Source of the DNA: Candidatus Thermokryptus sp.
GTDB taxonomy: Bacteria > Bacteroidota > Ignavibacteria > Kryptoniales > Kryptoniaceae
Reading direction: 5' to 3'
NCBI GenBank assembly: GCA_028276305.1
Contig: JAPYWO010000012.1
Span: 1 to 11,471 of the forward strand
DNA: 11,471 nt
The first letter of the stretch is position 1. Each line of letters begins with the position of its first letter. A program made the position numbers and the translations under genes. Under the pieces are notes generated by a model, which saw nothing but the letters and a program-made list of their open reading frames with translations, was not told where the DNA came from and searched no databases. Shown here one piece after another: positions 7,852 to 11,471 of this stretch.

Positions 7852-8555
7852 GTTATGAGTTGGATTCGGAGTATAGGGTCAGGGTTAAGGACCTTCCGCC
7901 TGAGACGAGACCGAGGGAGAAATTCATAAAGTACGGACCGCAAGCGGTTTCAAATGCTGAGCTTCTTGCTATTTTGATCGGTTCAGGGACGAGGAAAATT
8001 TCCGCCATTGACCTTGCGAATAAAATTCTGGCTGATGCTGGTGGTTTAAGGGAACTGGCTCGTAAAGGGCTTGGTGATCTCAGGAAATACAAAGGTATAG
8101 GGTTAAAAAAAGCGGTGACAGTTGCTGCTGCGTTTGAGCTATCCCGAAGGATTCAGTCCGAGCCCTTTTCACAACGCCATCAGATAACCAGCCCTGAAGA
8201 CATCGTAAGGATATTTGCACCGCGACTTTCTGATTTAAATAAAGAGATTTTGATAGTTGTTCTACTTAACACTGCTAATCGCATCATAAGGGATGTTGTT
8301 ATCTCCGAGGGTAATTTGAACTCAAGCATAATTCATCCCCGTGAGGTATTTAAGCCAGCGATTGATGAGCTCAGTGCAAGTGTTATTCTCGTTCATAATC
8401 ATCCAAGTGGAAATCCCGAGCCAAGTCGCGCGGATATTGAAGTGACAAAGCAGATTTACCAGGCTGGCGAGATAATAGGCATAAAACTTCTTGACCATAT
8501 CATAATAGCTGGGGATAAATTCACAAGCATGGCACAACTTGGACTTTTAAAATAA
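7833..8555 (+). CDS. radC: RadC family JAB/MPN-domain protein
   Basis: This 240-residue protein has the full RadC architecture. It starts with an N-terminal UPF0758 segment (PPETRPREKFIKYGPQAVSN, 22-41, and AELLAILIGSGT). A helix-hairpin-helix-like region follows at about 73-107 (LRKYKGIGLKKAVTVAAAFELSRR). The C-terminal JAB metal-site domain has Glu159 in ISEGNLNSS, His188 and His190 in VHNHPSGNPEPS, and Asp201. The metal-binding set (E, HxH, D) is intact, so a zinc-dependent hydrolase fold is expected. Despite the name, the biological role of RadC proteins is not settled; the old link to recombinational repair was withdrawn for E. coli. Translation starts at ATG 7833 behind GGAGG. It overlaps the LpoA-like gene and is followed after 16 bases by the adenosine-specific kinase gene, so it sits mid-operon. 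Confidence 0.96.
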   Translation: MDDKKVSYELDSEYRVRVKDLPPETRPREKFIKYGPQAVSNAELLAILIGSGTRKISAIDLANKILADAGGLRELARKGLGDLRKYKGIGLKKAVTVAAAFELSRRIQSEPFSQRHQITSPEDIVRIFAPRLSDLNKEILIVVLLNTANRIIRDVVISEGNLNSSIIHPREVFKPAIDELSASVILVHNHPSGNPEPSRADIEVTKQIYQAGEIIGIKLLDHIIIAGDKFTSMAQLGLLK

Positions 8556-8559
8556 ATCC

Positions 8560-8566
8560 AGGAGGT
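8560..8566 (+). promoter_or_regulatory. Strong Shine-Dalgarno site for the adenosine-specific kinase gene
   Basis: AGGAGGT sits 5 bases before the ATG at 8572, in the 16-base gap after radC. It is the best ribosome site in the window and shows that this organism does use canonical initiation, although guaA and hemA have none. Confidence 0.8.
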
Positions 8567-8571
8567 AAATT

Positions 8572-9054
8572 ATGGAGTTAAAAATTGTAAAAATTGAGAA
8601 GCCAGACAACATCAATTTCATCCTCGGGCAGTCGCATTTCATAAAAACAGTTGAAGATTTATACGAGGCGATAGTAACAACTCAACCGCATATGAAATTC
8701 GGTATAGCGTTTTGCGAGTCCTCAGGTCCAGCGCTTGTGAGATGGGCTGGAAATGATGAAGCGATGATTGAACTTGCGAAGAAAAACGCTTTAAATCTCT
8801 CCGCTGGGCATTCATTTATAATTTTCATGGATAATGGCTATCCCATAAACATACTTAACACTATCAAAATGGTTCCCGAAGTTTGCAGAATCTTTTGTGC
8901 AACTGCTAACCCGGTTGAGGTTATAATTGCAGAAACAGAGCAGGGTCGTGGAATACTCGGTGTAATAGATGGTGTCAAAACGAAGGGAGTAGAAGGCGAG
9001 GAGGATATAAAGAAGCGAAAGGAATTTTTGAGAAAAATTGGATACAAATTTTGA
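8572..9054 (+). CDS. Adenosine-specific kinase family protein (DUF355)
   Basis: This is a 160-residue cytoplasmic protein whose whole length matches the adenosine-specific kinase family (Pfam Adenosine_kin, formerly DUF355) as I know it. Recognisable stretches are [22 protein letters not shown] (41-62), [17 protein letters not shown] (80-96), [19 protein letters not shown] (104-122) and [10 protein letters not shown] (125-134). The family is best known from archaea and some thermophilic bacteria. Its name rests mainly on structural work with bound nucleotide rather than on pathway genetics, so the reaction (phosphorylation of adenosine) should be treated as tentative. It does not resemble ribokinase-type adenosine kinases. 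The strong ribosome site at 8560-8566 fixes the start. Being last in a block headed by guaA, a purine link is plausible but not shown. Confidence 0.9.
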   Translation: MELKIVKIEKPDNINFILGQSHFIKTVEDLYEAIVTTQPHMKFGIAFCESSGPALVRWAGNDEAMIELAKKNALNLSAGHSFIIFMDNGYPINILNTIKMVPEVCRIFCATANPVEVIIAETEQGRGILGVIDGVKTKGVEGEEDIKKRKEFLRKIGYKF

Positions 9055-9079
9055 AATTATTAAATTTTTTGTGCTTTGA

Positions 9080-9100
9080 TACAATAAACTCCGCGAGAGG
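9080..9100 (+). promoter_or_regulatory. Possible -10 element and ribosome site before the haem genes
   Basis: The gap 9055-9109 is AT-rich and holds TACAAT (9080-9085), five of six bases of the sigma-70 -10 consensus. Only a poor -35 (TTATTA, 9057-9062) lies 17 bases upstream. GAGAGG (9095-9100) is a Shine-Dalgarno-like site 9 bases before ATG 9110. It would overlap too closely with the alternative TTG at 9101, so it favours the ATG. The promoter part is weak; the ribosome site is more credible. Confidence 0.35.
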
Positions 9101-9109
9101 TTGATTTTA

Positions 9110-9934
9110 ATGTTTGTCATTTTGAAGATTTTTAAGGTTGCGTTGCCTTTGCTTTACATAGCAACGAGTTGGCTTTACGGTCGTGCCTTCTTCAAGGATG
9201 ATTTATTTGCGAAAAAATATAAAACGAAATTTCTCGTCTTTACCTTAGTTTTCCACTTCGTTTATCTTATCCTCAGAACCGCTGAATTAAACCATCCGCC
9301 TGTGACATCTGTTTTTGAGCTTTTATGCGTGCTTGGCTTTTCGCTTGCTCTTGCTTATATCGTGATTGAATACCTTACGAAAATTAAAAACACTGGTTTT
9401 TTCGCCCTTGTGATTTCGTCCCTGCTCGTCCTTGTTGCATCGCTTTTTTCAAGGGATATCTATGGTTTTGAATATGATGTTTTGAAGAATGAATTGCTTG
9501 CTTTCCATGTAACTTTTGCTCTTGTGGGATATTCAGCGTTTGCTTTATCGGCGATATATGGATTGCTTTATATAATGCTTTATCACAAATTGAGGACGAA
9601 AACATTTGACACAGTTTATAAAAATCTTCCAAACCTTGAGACGATTGAATCAATGCTTCATAAATCAACCCTGGTTGGTTTTGTGGCTTTGACATTTGTG
9701 ATAATTTTTGGTTTCATTTGGTTACCGAAAGCGTTTAAGAATTTTTCGTATGCGGACGCAAAACTTATAGGGACATTCATAATCTGGCTTATCTATGCTG
9801 TGGGGCTCGGTGTGAGAGGTGTTGCGAATTTAACAGGTAAGAGAGTGGCGGTGATGTCAATAATTGGTTTCATCCTTGTGTTTATATTGATGGCTTTTGC
9901 GAATTCCTTGTCGGGCTTTCATAGGTTTTATTGA
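9110..9934 (+). CDS. hemX: HemX/CcsA-like integral membrane protein (cytochrome c assembly family)
   Basis: This 274-residue protein has about eight hydrophobic segments and belongs to the CcsA/CcmC/HemX cytochrome c assembly family. Family marks are HFVYLILRTAELNHPPVTSVFELL (49-72), AFHVTFALVGYSAF (131-144), TFIIWLIYAVGLGVR (222-236) and the closing SGFHRF with His271. The tryptophan-rich haem-handling WxWDPKE motif of CcsA is reduced to SYADAK (213-218), directly before the conserved WLIYA, as in the HemX branch. Position directly before hemA also fits HemX, which in Bacillus-type operons adjoins hemA and lowers GluTR amount. Whether it regulates HemA here, or handles haem for cytochrome c, cannot be decided. 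I took ATG 9110 because GAGAGG is well placed for it; TTG 9101 would add three residues. The hemA start follows after 20 bases. Confidence 0.82.
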   Translation: MFVILKIFKVALPLLYIATSWLYGRAFFKDDLFAKKYKTKFLVFTLVFHFVYLILRTAELNHPPVTSVFELLCVLGFSLALAYIVIEYLTKIKNTGFFALVISSLLVLVASLFSRDIYGFEYDVLKNELLAFHVTFALVGYSAFALSAIYGLLYIMLYHKLRTKTFDTVYKNLPNLETIESMLHKSTLVGFVALTFVIIFGFIWLPKAFKNFSYADAKLIGTFIIWLIYAVGLGVRGVANLTGKRVAVMSIIGFILVFILMAFANSLSGFHRFY

Positions 9935-9954
9935 TAATTTAAGCGATTGTTGAT

Positions 9955-11217
9955 ATGGATTTATTACTTGTTGGTTTGAATCATAAAACGGCGAGCGTTG
10001 AAGTAAGGGAGAAACTTTATTACACACTTGATGAGACGAAAGAGGTCCTGCCCGATTTGGTTCAACGATTTTTAAAGGAGGGGGTTTTGCTGTCAACTTG
10101 CAACAGGACAGAACTTTACGGGGTTTTAAAAGATGAACTCGTTAAGCCAGAGGATGTAATTGACTACTTGATCAAGAGAAAAGATGCTGATGGGGTTGTC
10201 ACTCGTTCGCATTTTTATGTGATGCGTTCATATGATGCGTTAAGGCATCTGCTTGAGGTTAGCACCGGGATTGATTCAATGTTAATCGGTGATGTTCAGA
10301 TACTTGGTCAGGTCAAGGACGCATATGAAGTTGCTGTTGGTTGTGGAGTTGTTGGAACGCTTTTGCATGAGGTTTTTCATACTGCTTTTAGGACTGGGAA
10401 AAGAGCAAAAAGTGAGACGGCAATAAGCGAGGGAGCGGTTTCGGTTAGTTACGCAGCGGTTGAACTTGCTGAGAAGATATTCGCCAATCTTTCAAAGAAA
10501 AAAGCGATGTTGATAGGCGCTGGCGAAACAGCTGAACTTACGGCAAAACATCTCATCTCCCGTGGGATGAGCGAAATTTTAATAGCAAATAGAACTTTTG
10601 AAAGGGCTGAAAAACTGGCGCAACAATTTAACGGCGTCGCAATAAAACTTGATGAAATTGAAAATAAACTCTGTGAAGTTGATATAGTCATAAGCTCTGT
10701 AACGATTGATGGTTACATTTTGAGTTACGAGCAAGTCAAAAGCGCAATGTCAAGAAGACAAAACAAGCCAATTCTGATAATTGATATCGGGGTTCCGAGG
10801 AACATTGACCCGAAGGTTAAGGAGATTGAAAATGTTTTCCTTGAAGATATTGATTCGCTTGAATCAATAGCGAGGTCAAATTACGAAAGGAGGTTAAATG
10901 AGATACCGAAGGTTCAAAGGATAATTGATGAGGAGATGAAAAATTTCATAAAATGGTATGAGGCGCATCTTGTTGCTCCGACGATAAAACTTCTCCGTGA
11001 GAAATTTGAAGAGATAAGGCGAAGCGAACTTGAAAAGTATAAAAATAAATTTTCACCCGAGGATTTTCAAAAGGTAGATGCATTGACAAAAACACTTGTT
11101 AATAAACTGCTTCACACCCCTACGGTAAGCATCAGAGAGTCATCAAATGGGAAAAGCGACTCGGAAAGGATAAAGTTTATTCAATTTGTCAGGGAGTTAT
11201 TCGGTTTGAGTCAATAA
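9955..11217 (+). CDS. hemA: Glutamyl-tRNA reductase
   Basis: GluTR reduces glutamyl-tRNA(Glu) with NADPH to glutamate-1-semialdehyde, the committed step of the C5 route to 5-aminolevulinate and haem. The 420 residues are of usual length. The catalytic domain (1 to about 155) has GLNHKTA (7-13) and the nucleophile Cys49 in [12 protein letters not shown]. The segment [22 protein letters not shown] (103-124) is the family signature with Asp and Val where GEPQ is commonest. The NADPH domain has LIGAGETAE (186-194) and [13 protein letters not shown] (210-222), followed by [11 protein letters not shown] (276-286). The C-terminal dimerisation helix runs from about 305, with HTPTVSIRE (387-395) near the end. 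No Shine-Dalgarno site precedes ATG 9955. It lies between the HemX-like gene and hemC in the classic order, so it is probably co-transcribed with both. Confidence 0.97.
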   Translation: MDLLLVGLNHKTASVEVREKLYYTLDETKEVLPDLVQRFLKEGVLLSTCNRTELYGVLKDELVKPEDVIDYLIKRKDADGVVTRSHFYVMRSYDALRHLLEVSTGIDSMLIGDVQILGQVKDAYEVAVGCGVVGTLLHEVFHTAFRTGKRAKSETAISEGAVSVSYAAVELAEKIFANLSKKKAMLIGAGETAELTAKHLISRGMSEILIANRTFERAEKLAQQFNGVAIKLDEIENKLCEVDIVISSVTIDGYILSYEQVKSAMSRRQNKPILIIDIGVPRNIDPKVKEIENVFLEDIDSLESIARSNYERRLNEIPKVQRIIDEEMKNFIKWYEAHLVAPTIKLLREKFEEIRRSELEKYKNKFSPEDFQKVDALTKTLVNKLLHTPTVSIRESSNGKSDSERIKFIQFVRELFGLSQ

Positions 11218-11236
11218 AAATAAATTTTTTAAGTTT

Positions 11237-11471
11237 GTGAAAGTTAGAATTGGAACACGGGGTAGCAAACTTGCGCTGTGGCAGACGGAATTTGTGAGGA
11301 GAAAACTTTCAGATGTTTTTCCCGATGTTGAATTTGAAGTCAAAGTGATAAAGACCAAAGGAGATAAAATTCTTGATTCGCCACTTTCAAAAATTGGAGA
11401 TAAAGGGATTTTCACCCGTGAGATTGAAATTGAGCTTTTGAATCGCGAGATTGATATCGCAGTTCACAGTT
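11237..11471 (+). CDS. hemC: Hydroxymethylbilane synthase (porphobilinogen deaminase), N-terminal part
   Basis: The gene starts at GTG 11237, 19 bases after hemA, and runs off the window after 78 codons, roughly the first quarter of the roughly 300-residue enzyme. HemC joins four porphobilinogen units into hydroxymethylbilane. The visible part is typical: [18 protein letters not shown] at residues 3-20, [19 protein letters not shown] at about 43-61, and [20 protein letters not shown] running to the edge. The residues that bind the dipyrromethane cofactor are mostly beyond the edge. GTG is chosen because KVRIGTRGS is where family proteins begin and no in-frame ATG lies nearby. No ribosome site is obvious in the AT-rich gap, so coupling to hemA translation is possible. 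Confidence 0.95.
   Translation, partial: MKVRIGTRGSKLALWQTEFVRRKLSDVFPDVEFEVKVIKTKGDKILDSPLSKIGDKGIFTREIEIELLNREIDIAVHS

Noticed and set aside
8322..8537. Minus-strand open frames lying inside radC and most other genes
   Set aside because: They lie wholly or almost wholly opposite well-supported genes, resemble no family I know, and are unusual in composition (Ser/Leu/Pro/Phe-rich). They are antisense shadows.
7833..8555. RadC as a marker of a mobile element or defence island
   Set aside because: RadC homologues occur on mobile elements, but this one sits in a housekeeping operon-like run with no integrase, transposase, phage gene or repeat nearby.
11218..11236. A/T hairpin between hemA and hemC (AAAAATAAATTTTTT)
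   Set aside because: It is a simple A-run and T-run with no GC pairs inside a probable haem operon; too weak to call a terminator.
11197..11415. Minus-strand frame of 72 residues across the hemA/hemC junction
   Set aside because: It is opposite the clear hemC start ([14 protein letters not shown]) and has no recognisable content.

Overview
The window is AT-rich, compact bacterial DNA with every gene on the + strand. Intergenic gaps are mostly under 70 bases and several genes overlap. Arg is written mainly AGG/AGA, Ile often ATA, and the proteins are rich in Lys/Glu/Arg. Canonical Shine-Dalgarno sites precede some genes (about 7820, 8560) but are absent before others (guaA, hemA, hemC). This mix, together with the HemX-HemA-HemC order and the adenosine-specific kinase homologue, suggests a probably thermophilic bacterium, perhaps of the Bacteroidota/Chlorobi/Ignavibacteria/Kryptonia side of the FCB group. 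The placement is inference from style, not from a marker gene search.

Layout. (1) 1-114: last 37 codons of an unrecognised gene. (2) 131-3616: a peptide/nickel-type ABC importer unit, with a family 5 solute-binding lipoprotein and DppB- and DppC-type permeases, separated by 10 bases and then overlapping by 4. No ATPase genes lie next to them in the window. (3) 3683-9054: guaA (GMP synthase), a cytoplasmic eight-TPR protein, an exported TPR plus type 1 periplasmic-binding protein resembling LpoA-type activators, radC, and an adenosine-specific kinase family gene. These are spaced by +4, -8, -19 and +16 bases, so they look co-transcribed and partly translationally coupled. (4) 9110-11471: a HemX/CcsA-like membrane protein, hemA (glutamyl-tRNA reductase) and the start of hemC (hydroxymethylbilane synthase), the opening of a C5-pathway haem operon.

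The importer brings in peptides or a related solute. The guaA block mixes purine metabolism (GuaA, perhaps the adenosine-specific kinase) with envelope (LpoA-like) and DNA-linked (RadC) genes. The last block commits glutamyl-tRNA to tetrapyrrole synthesis. No RNA genes, CRISPR arrays, insertion sequences, prophage genes or convincing terminator hairpins were seen, and no stretch over 300 bases lacks a gene. I found no clear undescribed system. The best leads are the coupled TPR/LpoA-like pair, the inserted periplasmic region and odd C-terminus of the DppC-type permease, and the uncharacterised kinase family member in a guaA operon.
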